Below, one piece after another: positions 34,979-43,413 of a DNA stretch of 64,000 nucleotides. Location: assembly GCF_025753855.1 (NCBI RefSeq), contig NZ_JAOWPT010000002.1:496001-560000 (forward strand). The letters are read 5' to 3'. The DNA is from Mesorhizobium sp. ZC-5 (lineage in GTDB: Bacteria; Pseudomonadota; Alphaproteobacteria; Rhizobiales; Rhizobiaceae). A model generated the notes under the pieces. That model saw nothing but the letters and a program-made list of their open reading frames with translations, made no database searches and was not told where the DNA came from. Positions within the stretch are counted from its first letter, which is position 1; each line of letters starts with the position of its first letter. The translations under genes and the position numbers were made by a program.

Positions 34979-35752
34979 CTAAACCCGCAAATCGGCCAGG
35001 TAGGTGTTCTCCGCCGCCGATGCAGCGAAATCGTCCGGCTTGAGGTCGGCGAACAGCAGTTCCTCGCCGGTTTCGCTGGCTTCTGCAAGCATAGAACCAT
35101 CGGGGGCGGCTATGCCGGTGAGGCCGGCATAGGCAAAGCGCCTGTCGGCGCCGCAGTGGTTCACATAGGCGACGAAGATCTGGTTCTCGAAGGCGCGCAC
35201 CGCGATGAGCTTGCGGGCGATCAGCGCTGCGTGGTCACTCGCCGGCAGCGCTGTCGGCACCAGTACGGCTTGCGCGCCAGCAAGGGCGAGGCGGCGGACA
35301 TTTTCCGGGAACTCGACATCGTAGCAGATCAGCATGCCGAGCTTGATGCCGCGGAATTCGACGATGCCGGCGGAAGGTTTTTCCGGCGTGAAGAGGTCGC
35401 GCTCGTAGGGGCCGTAGAGATGCGATTTGCGGTAGACTTCCAGCACGCCGCGCCGGTCGACCAGCATGGCGCTGTTGTAGACGGTGTCGCCATCGCGCTC
35501 GGCGAAACCCGCGATGACCGCGACGCCGGTTTCCAGCGAAACGCCGTGCAGCCGCGTCGCGATCTCGCCGTCGGGTTTCTCGGCAAGCTCTTTGATGACG
35601 TCGCCGGCCCCATAACCGGTGACCGCCAGTTCCGGCGTCACCAAGAGGTCGGCATCTTGTTTGCCGGCTTCGCGCATGGCCTGCTCGATGCGGGCGAGGT
35701 TGGCGGCGGTATCGCCCGGCATCGCCTGCATCTGGAGAACAGCGAGCTTCAT
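34979..35752 (-). CDS. Nitrilase-superfamily carbon-nitrogen hydrolase (amidase)
   Basis: A 257-residue amidase with the full catalytic triad: E41 in TPELAVTGY, K109 in YRKSHLYGPYE and C143 in LICYDVEFPE. The family includes N-carbamoylputrescine amidase, omega-amidase and R-stereoselective amidases. Being the last gene of a polyamine-type importer operon with a ureohydrolase at its head, it may hydrolyse an amide such as N-carbamoylputrescine or 4-guanidinobutyramide. Its ATG overlaps the permease stop by one base. Confidence 0.87.
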   Translation of the reverse strand: MKLAVLQMQAMPGDTAANLARIEQAMREAGKQDADLLVTPELAVTGYGAGDVIKELAEKPDGEIATRLHGVSLETGVAVIAGFAERDGDTVYNSAMLVDRRGVLEVYRKSHLYGPYERDLFTPEKPSAGIVEFRGIKLGMLICYDVEFPENVRRLALAGAQAVLVPTALPASDHAALIARKLIAVRAFENQIFVAYVNHCGADRRFAYAGLTGIAAPDGSMLAEASETGEELLFADLKPDDFAASAAENTYLADLRV

Positions 35753-36555
35753 CAGTTGGAATCCGAGGACATGGCGCCGAGCAGCCGCCTGATGTCGCCG
35801 AACCGCGCGATCAGTCCGAACACCAGTGCCGCGATGGCGACAAAGAACACGGACACCGACGCCATGGTGGGCGTGTAGCCGTAGCGCAGCGCATTGAATA
35901 TCTTGATCGGCAGCGTTTCCATGGTGAACCCGACGGTCATGTAAGCGACGATATATTCGTTGAGCGACAGAACGAAGGCGAAGGCATATCCCGAGACGAG
36001 ATAGGGCAGGATGAGGGGCAGCACCACGGTCTTGAGCACCGTGCGGTCGTCGGCACCCATGGTCGAAGCCGCCTCGACCAGCGAGCGGTCGATGGAAGCG
36101 AAGCCGAGCGACAGCGTCACCAGTGGCAGCGTGACGAAGAAGATGGCGTGGCTGATCGCCGCCGTCCACGGCTGGCCGTAGAAACCGGCATTGGCCCAGA
36201 AGGTGAGGAAGCCGAGCGCGGTGATGACCGGCGGCAGGATGAACGGCGCGACGCCGAGCAGCTGGAAGATGTTGGCCCATGGAGCGATGCGCCGCCACAG
36301 GAACCAGGCCAGCGGCAGCGCGATCGCCACGGCGATGGCGGCGGCGCTCAAGGCAAGCAGGATCGAGGCGACTAGCGCCTTGCGCCATTCCGGATTGACG
36401 AAGATCTCGGCGTACCAGTCGAGCGAAAAGCCTTTCGGCGGGAAGGCGAGGTCCTGCTTCTCGTTGACCGAGACGCCGGCCACCACGATCAGCGGCGCGG
36501 CGAGGAACAGTCCGACAAGGAAGAAATAGAAACGGCGCAGCAATCGTTCGGTCAT
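35752..36555 (-). CDS. Spermidine/putrescine-type ABC transporter permease (PotC family)
   Basis: A 267-residue permease with six hydrophobic segments. The EAA loop reads EAASTMGADDRTVLKTVVLP, followed by LILPYLVSGYAFAFVLSLNE as in PotC/PotI proteins. The start overlaps the neighbouring permease stop by 4 bp, and its stop overlaps the amidase start. It forms the channel with the next gene product; the imported cation could be a polyamine, agmatine or guanidinobutyrate. Confidence 0.88.
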   Translation of the reverse strand: MTERLLRRFYFFLVGLFLAAPLIVVAGVSVNEKQDLAFPPKGFSLDWYAEIFVNPEWRKALVASILLALSAAAIAVAIALPLAWFLWRRIAPWANIFQLLGVAPFILPPVITALGFLTFWANAGFYGQPWTAAISHAIFFVTLPLVTLSLGFASIDRSLVEAASTMGADDRTVLKTVVLPLILPYLVSGYAFAFVLSLNEYIVAYMTVGFTMETLPIKIFNALRYGYTPTMASVSVFFVAIAALVFGLIARFGDIRRLLGAMSSDSN

Positions 36556-37406
36556 CCCGCGTTCTCCCTGCGTCCGACCAGCAGCGTCAGGCCGACCAGC
36601 GCCAGCGACATCAGCACCAGGAACACCGCCATCGCCGCCGCGAACGGGATGTTCGACTGGTAGATAGCCTGGTCGGTGATCAGCACCGATAGCGTCCAGT
36701 GCTGCGGTCGCCCGAGGATCTGCGGCAGGAGGTAGGAACCCAGCGCGAAGACGAACACCATGATCAGCGTCGCCACAATGGTGTTGCGCAGCGCCGGCAC
36801 GACGACATTGAGGAAGGCGCGGATGGGCGAGGCGCCGAGCGTGCGCGCCGCTTCGAGCAAGGTCGGATCGAGGCGCACGAGCGCCGGGTAGAGCACCAGG
36901 ATGGTATAGGGCAGCGCCTGGTAGACCATGCCGGTGAGCACGGCGCCGAAACCGGGCAGCAGCGCCTGGGGCTCGGTCATCAGGCCAAGCCAGACAAAGA
37001 GGTTGGTGATGCCGGCGGTGCGCGAGAACAGCGTCGACCAGGCGAAGCCGATGATGACTTCCGACAACGACAGCACGGACAGGAGGCAGACCAGCCAGAC
37101 GGTCTGCACCTTCCGCGACTGCTTGGTCAGGAGATAGGTGAACGGAAAGGCGATGGCGACGCAGCAAAGCGCGACGATGATGGCGAGCATCAGCGAAAAG
37201 CCGAGCACGTTGCCGAAGAACAGCGAGAGGAAGCGCGCATAATTGTCGACGACGAAGTCCGGCTTGAAGAAGCCGGCCGGATCGCGCCTGAAGAACGAGA
37301 CCATGATCATCGTCGAGAACGGGATGACGAAGAACACGGTCAGCATCAGCGCCGGAAATACCAGCGGCGTGTAATCGGCGAGCGACCGCGGCGGCTCCCG
37401 TCTCAT
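36552..37406 (-). CDS. Spermidine/putrescine-type ABC transporter permease (PotB family)
   Basis: A 284-residue permease. The EAA loop is EAARTLGASPIRAFLNVVVP and the preceding PYTILVLYPALVRLDPTLL is PotB-like. Six hydrophobic segments are seen. The stop and start overlap both neighbours by 4 bp (ATGA), placing it in the same translational unit as the ATPase upstream and the PotC-type permease downstream. Confidence 0.88.
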   Translation of the reverse strand: MRREPPRSLADYTPLVFPALMLTVFFVIPFSTMIMVSFFRRDPAGFFKPDFVVDNYARFLSLFFGNVLGFSLMLAIIVALCCVAIAFPFTYLLTKQSRKVQTVWLVCLLSVLSLSEVIIGFAWSTLFSRTAGITNLFVWLGLMTEPQALLPGFGAVLTGMVYQALPYTILVLYPALVRLDPTLLEAARTLGASPIRAFLNVVVPALRNTIVATLIMVFVFALGSYLLPQILGRPQHWTLSVLITDQAIYQSNIPFAAAMAVFLVLMSLALVGLTLLVGRRENAG

Positions 37407-38440
37407 AGGGCAAGCACCACGCAGCTTTCGGGCGGCAGCACGACGCCGACTTTCTGGCCCTGCTTGACGTTGGGCCGTTCGCGCGGCGTCGCCACCGAGA
37501 CAATGTTGGCGCCGCCGGCTTCGACGAAGGTTTCGATGGTGCCGCCGAGATCGCGCACGAAGATGACGGTGCCGTCGATGGCGTCCTTGCCCGGTTTGTC
37601 GAGATGCACGTCCTCGGGGCGGATCGACAGCGAGGCCTTGCCGACGCCGCCCGGCAGCTTGAGGCCGGCGATGGCCTGTCCGAGCACGATGGCGCGGCCG
37701 GCACTGTCGGCCGTGACCTCGAGCAGGTTGGTCGAGCCGATGAAATCGGCGACGAAGGCATCGGCCGGCCTGCGGTAGATCTCGATCGGCGGAGCGGCCT
37801 GGCGGATCTTGCCATTGCCCATGACGACGACGAGGTCGGCCATGGTCATTGCCTCGCGCTGGTCGTGGGTGACGACGATGGTGGTGATGCCGAGTTTCTG
37901 CTGCAGTTGCCTGAGTTCGACCTGCATCGCCTCGCGCAGCTTGGCATCGAGCGCCGACAGCGGCTCGTCAAGCAGGAAGAGTTTCGGCGAGATGGCGAGA
38001 GCGCGGGCAATCGCCACACGCTGCCGCTGGCCGCCGGACAGTTTTGCCACCGGCCGGTCGGCATAACCGGAGAGGTGGATGAGGGTGAGCAGTTCCTCGG
38101 TGCGCTTGTTCTGTTCGTTGCGCGAAGCGCCGCGAATGCGCAGCGGATAGGAAATGTTGTCGCCGACAGAAAGATGCGGGAACAGCGCCAACGACTGGAA
38201 CACCATGCCGAGATCGCGCTTGTGGGTAGGGACCGCCGTGATGTCCTTCCCGTCGAGCACGACGGCGCCGGCGGTCGGTTCCTCCAGCCCGGCGATCATC
38301 CGGAGCAGCGTGGTCTTGCCGCAGCCGGACGGACCAAGCAGGCAGACAAAAGTGCCATGCGGCACGTCGAGGCGCACATCGTCGACGGCGGTGAAGTCGC
38401 CGAACTGCTTGGTGATGTCGTTCAGGGAGAGGCCAGACAT
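37403..38440 (-). CDS. Spermidine/putrescine-type ABC transporter ATP-binding protein (PotA family)
   Basis: A 345-residue ABC ATPase. Walker A is GPSGCGKTT, the signature LSGGQRQRVAIARAL and Walker B LFLLDEPLSALD. A C-terminal TOBE-like extension (residues about 245-345, LSIRPEDVHLDKPG) is characteristic of PotA/FbpC-type motors. It starts about 213 bp after the binding-protein gene, with a palindromic element in between. Confidence 0.9.
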   Translation of the reverse strand: MSGLSLNDITKQFGDFTAVDDVRLDVPHGTFVCLLGPSGCGKTTLLRMIAGLEEPTAGAVVLDGKDITAVPTHKRDLGMVFQSLALFPHLSVGDNISYPLRIRGASRNEQNKRTEELLTLIHLSGYADRPVAKLSGGQRQRVAIARALAISPKLFLLDEPLSALDAKLREAMQVELRQLQQKLGITTIVVTHDQREAMTMADLVVVMGNGKIRQAAPPIEIYRRPADAFVADFIGSTNLLEVTADSAGRAIVLGQAIAGLKLPGGVGKASLSIRPEDVHLDKPGKDAIDGTVIFVRDLGGTIETFVEAGGANIVSVATPRERPNVKQGQKVGVVLPPESCVVLAL

Positions 38441-38520
38441 GCGTGTTGCCCTACTCTGCGATTATCCAACACGGTAATGGGAAGGCGAAGCGATTGCCAT
38501 CTCGGTCTTTTCTTAGCAAA

Positions 38521-38642
38521 GGGAGAAGATGCCGCCCTTCGACCGGCTCAGGAGGCAGACGAGGGGCAGCGAAATCCCTGGGGTTAACATTCCCCCTCAT
38601 CCGGCCCTTCGGGCCACCTTCTCCCCGCGACCGGGGAGAAGG
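38521..38642. repeat. Palindromic element between binding-protein and ATPase genes
   Basis: The clearest part is CCTTCTCCCC...GGGGAGAAGG at 38617-38642, a hairpin with CCTTCTCCCC arms, preceded by GGCCCTTCGGGCC (38603-38615). A partial, diverged counterpart GGGAGAAGATG lies at 38521. It belongs to the same family as the element at 205-336 and occupies the equivalent place, between a highly expressed binding protein and its transporter genes. Confidence 0.65.
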
Positions 38643-38653
38643 TAAGAAAAGCA

Positions 38654-39742
38654 TCAGCTGACGATCAGCTCGGTCCACTTCTGGTTGATCCAGTCGGCCT
38701 TGGTCGTATAGAGATCGTAGCGCGGGATGATCGGCTCGATCTCCGACGCCACCGCCGCGAACTCTTCCGGCGTCAGGTCGAGCACGTCCTTCTTCAGCGT
38801 CGGCGCGGTGCCGACCTTGCGCGACATCAAGCCCTGGATCGCCGGCTGGCTCATGTAGTCGATGAACACATGCGCTTCGTCGACCTTTTTCGAGGCGCGC
38901 GACAGCACCCAGTTGCCCGAATCCTGGATGCCGCCTTCCTTCGGGAAGGTCGAGCGAACCGGATGGCCGTCTGCGGCGGCAAGGCCGGTGACGTCGTGGT
39001 AATACTGGCCCATCGGGATTTCACCGGATTTCAGCGCCTGTTCGAACTGCGCCTCGTCGCGGTACCACAGCCGCACGTTCGGCTTGACCTCGGCAAGCTT
39101 GGTAAACGCCTTCTCCAGCCCCTCGTCTGTGTCGAGCGCATTGGTGCCGCCCATGAAGGTTTTGGCCGTCACTTCAAGCAGGAAGGAGTTCGAGGCGAGC
39201 GCCAGCAGCCCAAGCTTGTCGGCATTGGCCGGTTCCCAGAGCGCCGCCCACGAGGTCGGCGCTTCCTTGAACACGTCGGTGTTGCTGACCAGCGTGATGT
39301 ACCAGGCCACCGCGCCAATACCGGCGACGCGGCCGTCCTGGTATTTGTTGATGAAGTGCGGCAGCAGGCTGTCGTAGTTCTTGATCTTGGCCGGATCGAT
39401 CGGCGTCCACAATTCGGTCGATTGGCCCTTCAGCGTCGAGGTCTGCGACATCATCGAGACATCCGCCGGCGCCTGGCCGGCCTTTGCCGCCTGCTCGAGC
39501 TGCACCAGCCAGGCTTCGCCGGTCGGCTCGGCGACGGATTCGACGGCGATGCCGCTCGCCTTGGTGAATTCCGGGAAGATGTTCTTGTCGAAACTGTCCT
39601 TGAAGTAGCCGCCATAGACGCCGACCTTCAGCGACTTGTCCTGCGCGCGAAGCACGGCAGGCATTGCCAGCACGCCGGCGGCAGCGAGACCGGTGCCGAG
39701 CACCGCGCGGCGTGTCAGATTGCGATCCAGAAACTTGCTCAT
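38654..39742 (-). CDS. Extracellular solute-binding protein (PotD/PotF-type), Tat-exported
   Basis: A 362-residue binding protein of the polyamine-type family 1 group. The N-terminus has a twin-arginine signal (NLTRRAVLGTGLAAAGVLAM, cleavage near AVLRAQ). The mature start is KSLKVGVYGGYFKDSFDKN. Start 39742 is chosen for its GAGGAGTACTGAG leader. Ligand is unknown; the operon context suggests a cationic guanidino compound or polyamine. Confidence 0.87.
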   Translation of the reverse strand: MSKFLDRNLTRRAVLGTGLAAAGVLAMPAVLRAQDKSLKVGVYGGYFKDSFDKNIFPEFTKASGIAVESVAEPTGEAWLVQLEQAAKAGQAPADVSMMSQTSTLKGQSTELWTPIDPAKIKNYDSLLPHFINKYQDGRVAGIGAVAWYITLVSNTDVFKEAPTSWAALWEPANADKLGLLALASNSFLLEVTAKTFMGGTNALDTDEGLEKAFTKLAEVKPNVRLWYRDEAQFEQALKSGEIPMGQYYHDVTGLAAADGHPVRSTFPKEGGIQDSGNWVLSRASKKVDEAHVFIDYMSQPAIQGLMSRKVGTAPTLKKDVLDLTPEEFAAVASEIEPIIPRYDLYTTKADWINQKWTELIVS

Positions 39743-39809
39743 CTCAGTACTCCTCTTGTGAAGCCGGATTCCCGGCATGTTCCCGTCTTGTTGTCGACTT
39801 TATTCCCGC

Positions 39810-40871
39810 TCAGCCCTTCCGGCCAGTGACGAAGGGGCTGAAAACCATCAGGCTCAGAATCTCGAACAGCACCTGTGCGCCGGCATGCGCGGTGTTGGTG
39901 GTGGAATCGTATTGCGGCGCCACTTCGACGACATCGCCGCCGACCAGGTTGACGCCCTTCAGGCCTCTGATGATTTCGAGCACTTCCCGCGTGGTCAGGC
40001 CGCCGACTTCCGGCGTGCCGGTACCGGGTGCGAAGGCCGGGTCGAGGCTGTCGACGTCGAAGGACAGGTAGGTCGGCCCGTCGCCGACGATCTTCTTCGC
40101 CCGCTCGATGACGGCCGGGATGCCAAGCCCCGGAACCTCCTCGGCGTGGATGACTGTCATGCCGGATTCGTAGGTGAACTCCCACAGATATTCGGCCGAG
40201 CCGCGGATGCCGATCTGGATGGTGCGCGTCGGGTCGAGCACGCCGTCGAGCACAGCGTTGCGGAACGGCCCGCCGTGATGGAACTTGGTCTGGTCGAAGG
40301 CGCCGCCGGTGTCGCAATGCGCATCGATGTGGATCAAGCCGACCGGGCCGTTCTTGCCGACCGCCTTGAGGATGGGATGGGTGATCGAATGGTCGCCGCC
40401 GACCGAGAGCGGCACCACGCCGGCATCGACGATCTGGTTGATGCGGCGCTCGATGTCGTCATGGCTGAGTTCCAGCCGGTAGCGGCTCTGGAACGATACG
40501 TCGCCGATATCGGCGACCCGCAGGTCCTGCACCGGCGCGCAGTCCAGCACGTGGTTGTAGGGGCCGATGCGCTCGATGGTGCGCAATGCGCGCGGGCCGA
40601 AACGCGAGCCCGGCCGGTTGGTGACGCCGAGATCCATTGGTACGCCGACCATCGCCACCTGCAGGTCCCCGAAATCCGGCGTGTCGTTGTCGACGGGGAG
40701 GTACGGCGCGGTGAGGAAGGTCGGAATGCCGGAATAGGGCGCCAGCCGGGTACCGCTTTCGGAGAATATCTTGTCGGCGACGCGCCGGAATTGAGGATTG
40801 AACAGCTCGCCGCCGTGGCTCTCGCCGTACTTCTTCTGCAACGCGTCGAGCTTGCTGCGATCCCATGCCAT
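39810..40871 (-). CDS. Agmatinase-family ureohydrolase (second copy)
   Basis: A 353-residue ureohydrolase with intact metal motifs SVGGDHSITHP, HIDAHCDT and SFDVDSLDPAFAPGTGT. It has a longer N-terminus (about 75 residues before the conserved core) than the copy at 30796, as seen in guanidinobutyrase and guanidinopropionase. ATG 40871 follows AGGAGGAATTT. It heads the minus-strand operon with the PotD-type binding protein and is divergent from a LysR gene, so import and urea release from the same compound is the likely theme. Confidence 0.88.
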   Translation of the reverse strand: MAWDRSKLDALQKKYGESHGGELFNPQFRRVADKIFSESGTRLAPYSGIPTFLTAPYLPVDNDTPDFGDLQVAMVGVPMDLGVTNRPGSRFGPRALRTIERIGPYNHVLDCAPVQDLRVADIGDVSFQSRYRLELSHDDIERRINQIVDAGVVPLSVGGDHSITHPILKAVGKNGPVGLIHIDAHCDTGGAFDQTKFHHGGPFRNAVLDGVLDPTRTIQIGIRGSAEYLWEFTYESGMTVIHAEEVPGLGIPAVIERAKKIVGDGPTYLSFDVDSLDPAFAPGTGTPEVGGLTTREVLEIIRGLKGVNLVGGDVVEVAPQYDSTTNTAHAGAQVLFEILSLMVFSPFVTGRKG

Positions 40872-41028
40872 GCCGAAATTCCTCCTGAAGCGCTGGAAAC
40901 CTTTGGTCCCGCTGTTTCCGGATTGTCGCGCTATCCACCCGCGAGATTATTCCTCGCGAACGCCGCCGACATTCCGCCAAGCCTTGATGATGCGCTGCTC
41001 CTGATTGTCGCGGCGCAGCGTTGAAAAG

Positions 41029-41042
41029 ACAATTGATATTGT
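41029..41042. promoter_or_regulatory. Candidate LysR-type operator in the divergent gap
   Basis: ACAATTGATATTGT is a short inverted repeat (5-bp arms around TGAT) in the A/T-rich 40-bp patch before the LysR gene. It contains the T-N11-A spacing expected for LysR boxes. It lies between the LysR start and the divergent ureohydrolase operon, a normal arrangement for autoregulated LysR systems. Confidence 0.45.
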
Positions 41043-41081
41043 TATAGGGTTTGGCGTGAGATTTTTTCACATGAGCCTGCC

Positions 41082-42044
41082 ATGCCGAGGCGCCTTCCAC
41101 CGCTGAACCCGCTGCGCGCCTTTGAGGCGACGGCCCGCCATGGCTCGTTGACCAAGGCGGCGGCCGAACTGCACGTGACCCACGGCGCCATCAGCCACCA
41201 GATCAAGGCGCTGGAAGCTTCGCTCAAGGTGCGGCTTTTCGAGCGCGCCGGGCAGCGGCTGAAACTCACCTCGCAAGGCGCGGAGCTGCTGCCGGCCGTC
41301 TCCAATGCCTTCGAAGGCATCGCGGCTGCGACGGCACGCATGACCCGCCCGACCAGTTCGGGTGCGCTGACCGTCAGTTGCGTGCCGGCGCTGCTGTCGT
41401 TCTGGCTGATACCGCGGCTGGGCAGCTTCACCGCGCAATATCCCGGCATCCGGCTGACGCTCAATGCGTCCAACAACCCCGGCAACATCCATTCGGCCGA
41501 CGTCGACGTCTGTCTTCTTTATGGCGACGGCAACTGGAGCGACTGCTGGCTGAAGCTCTGGTCGCGGCTGGAACTGTTTCCCGTGGCGAGCCCGACCTTG
41601 ATCAACAACAAGGCGATCCGGACCGTCCGCGACCTTGCCGATCATGTCATGCTGCATGCCGACGACGGCCGCGAATGGCATACATGGCTGACCGCCGCCG
41701 ATGCGCTCGACCTGGCGCGCGGGCCGCAGCACCTGATGAGCGACGCCCGGCTGTCGGTCGAAGCCGCGGTTCACGGCCATGGCGTGGCGCTCGGCGATAC
41801 GGTCACAGCCAGCGGCTTGCTGGCGAAGGGCCAGCTTGTTTCGCCCTTCAACCTGTCGGTGCCGGCGGTCGATGCCTTCTATGTCGCATGCCGCAACGAC
41901 CTGAAGTCGGCGCCGATCGTCAAGGTCTTCATCGACTGGATCTATGCGGAGAAGGAAGAAACCGCCGGCCTGAGCGACTTGCCATTGCCGGGCCAGAAAA
42001 GTATCCGAAAACGCAAGCGCGCTACCGTGCCTGGGCTTGCATAG
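41082..42044 (+). CDS. LysR-family transcriptional regulator (GcvA/AmpR-like)
   Basis: A 320-residue LysR protein. The N-terminal helix-turn-helix (LNPLRAFEATARHGSLTKAA and HVTHGAISHQIKALE) is of the GcvA/AmpR subgroup. An effector domain follows from about residue 95. It is divergent from the ureohydrolase/Pot-type importer operon and presumably activates it in response to the guanidino substrate. An ATG 11 bp earlier is out of frame, so 41082 stands. Confidence 0.9.
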   Translation: MPRRLPPLNPLRAFEATARHGSLTKAAAELHVTHGAISHQIKALEASLKVRLFERAGQRLKLTSQGAELLPAVSNAFEGIAAATARMTRPTSSGALTVSCVPALLSFWLIPRLGSFTAQYPGIRLTLNASNNPGNIHSADVDVCLLYGDGNWSDCWLKLWSRLELFPVASPTLINNKAIRTVRDLADHVMLHADDGREWHTWLTAADALDLARGPQHLMSDARLSVEAAVHGHGVALGDTVTASGLLAKGQLVSPFNLSVPAVDAFYVACRNDLKSAPIVKVFIDWIYAEKEETAGLSDLPLPGQKSIRKRKRATVPGLA

Positions 42045-42093
42045 GCGACCAGCCACCGCGCGCCGATCGATCAGGCAGGGAATTGCAGGAGCC

Positions 42094-43257
42094 ATGATGA
42101 ACCCTTTCACCTTCAACACCACCGCTTCGATCGTGTTGGAGCCCGGTTCATCGCGCCGTCTCGGAGAGATCGCCGGCAGGAAGATCGGCAAGAATGTGCT
42201 GTTCGTCACCGATCCGGGCTTGCGCCGCCTTGGCCTCTGCGATCCCGTGCTGGCCTCGCTGGGAGAAGCGGGCCACGACGTTGCCGTCTTCGATACAGTG
42301 GAAGCCGACCCCTCTCTCGCCACCCTGATGAAAGCCGTCGAGACGGGCCGTTCAGCCGGGGCCACCGGCGTGGTGGGTTTCGGGGGCGGCTCGTCGCTCG
42401 ATGTGGCGAAGCTGGCGGCGCTGCTACTCGGCTCCGGCGAGGATCTCGAAGGCGCATGGGGCGTCGCCAATGCGAAGGGGCCGCGCCTGCCGCTGGTGCT
42501 GGTGCCGACGACCGCCGGTACCGGCTCCGAGGTCACCCCGGTGTCGATCATCACAGTCGGCGAGGAGGAAAAGCGCGGCGTCTCCTCGGCGGTGATCCTG
42601 CCGGACGTCGCCCTGCTGGACCCGGAGTTGACGCTCGGCCTGCCGCCGGCGATCACCGCGGCGACCGGCGTGGACGCGATGGTGCATGCTATCGAGGCCT
42701 ACGCCTCGAAAAGCGCCAACAACAATCCGCTATCGAAGATGCTGGCAAAGCAGGCGCTCAGCCTGCTCGGCGCCAACATCGAGACCGCCGTTTTCGACGG
42801 CAGGAACATCGAGGCGCGGGGCGCCATGCTGCTCGGCTCGATGCTGGCCGGCCAGGCGTTCGCCAACTCGCCGGTCGCCGCCGTCCATGCGCTGGCCTAT
42901 CCGATCGGCGGCACGTTCCATGTGCCGCACGGGCTTTCCAACGCGCTGGTGCTGCAGCACGTGCTGCGCTTCAACATGCCGGAGGCGGCACATCTTTATG
43001 CCGAAATCGCCGCCGACGCGTTTCCGGCCCTGGCGCGCGAGGAAGGCACGCAAGGCCGCTGCGCGGCCTTTATCGAGGAACTTGCCGACCTGTCGAAGAA
43101 ACTCGGCCTGCAGACGCGGTTGCGCGACGTGAAAATCGGCGAGGAGCATCTGCCGAAGATGGCGGCCGACGCGATGAAGCAGACGCGGCTTCTGGTCAAC
43201 AATCCGCGTACCGTTTCCGAGGCCGATGCGCTCGCCATCTATCGCGCGGCCTGGTGA
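42094..43257 (+). CDS. Iron-containing alcohol dehydrogenase
   Basis: A 387-residue group III (iron-type) dehydrogenase. The nucleotide segment is GVVGFGGGSSLDVAKL. Metal ligands lie in GVDAMVHAIEAYAS and HALAYPIGGTFHVPHG. Length is normal. Two adjacent ATGs exist; 42097 is better spaced from AGGAG (42087-42091), but 42094 keeps the longer frame. It is 50 bp after lysR on the same strand. It could reduce or oxidise an amino- or guanidino-aldehyde, but no substrate can be assigned. Confidence 0.87.
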   Translation: MMNPFTFNTTASIVLEPGSSRRLGEIAGRKIGKNVLFVTDPGLRRLGLCDPVLASLGEAGHDVAVFDTVEADPSLATLMKAVETGRSAGATGVVGFGGGSSLDVAKLAALLLGSGEDLEGAWGVANAKGPRLPLVLVPTTAGTGSEVTPVSIITVGEEEKRGVSSAVILPDVALLDPELTLGLPPAITAATGVDAMVHAIEAYASKSANNNPLSKMLAKQALSLLGANIETAVFDGRNIEARGAMLLGSMLAGQAFANSPVAAVHALAYPIGGTFHVPHGLSNALVLQHVLRFNMPEAAHLYAEIAADAFPALAREEGTQGRCAAFIEELADLSKKLGLQTRLRDVKIGEEHLPKMAADAMKQTRLLVNNPRTVSEADALAIYRAAW

Positions 43258-43273
43258 ATCCACGCCATGGACG

Positions 43274-43304
43274 CCATCTGGCATGCTAATCTGCGGCCAG
43301 ATGG
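43274..43304 (+). terminator. Hairpin after the iron alcohol dehydrogenase gene
   Basis: CCATCTGGC (43274-43282) and GCCAGATGG (43296-43304) form a perfect 9-bp stem 16 bp after the stop codon. CTTTTGG appears about 16 bases later. Weak evidence for a factor-independent terminator. Confidence 0.4.
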
Positions 43305-43413
43305 AGATTGCAACGCCCGCCTTTTGGGTTAAATGCACTCTCTTCGCCGTCGGGAGGCCAAGAATCCTCCCCTGGAACGGCCATTTGAATTTCTGAACGC
43401 AAGGATGGACGCG

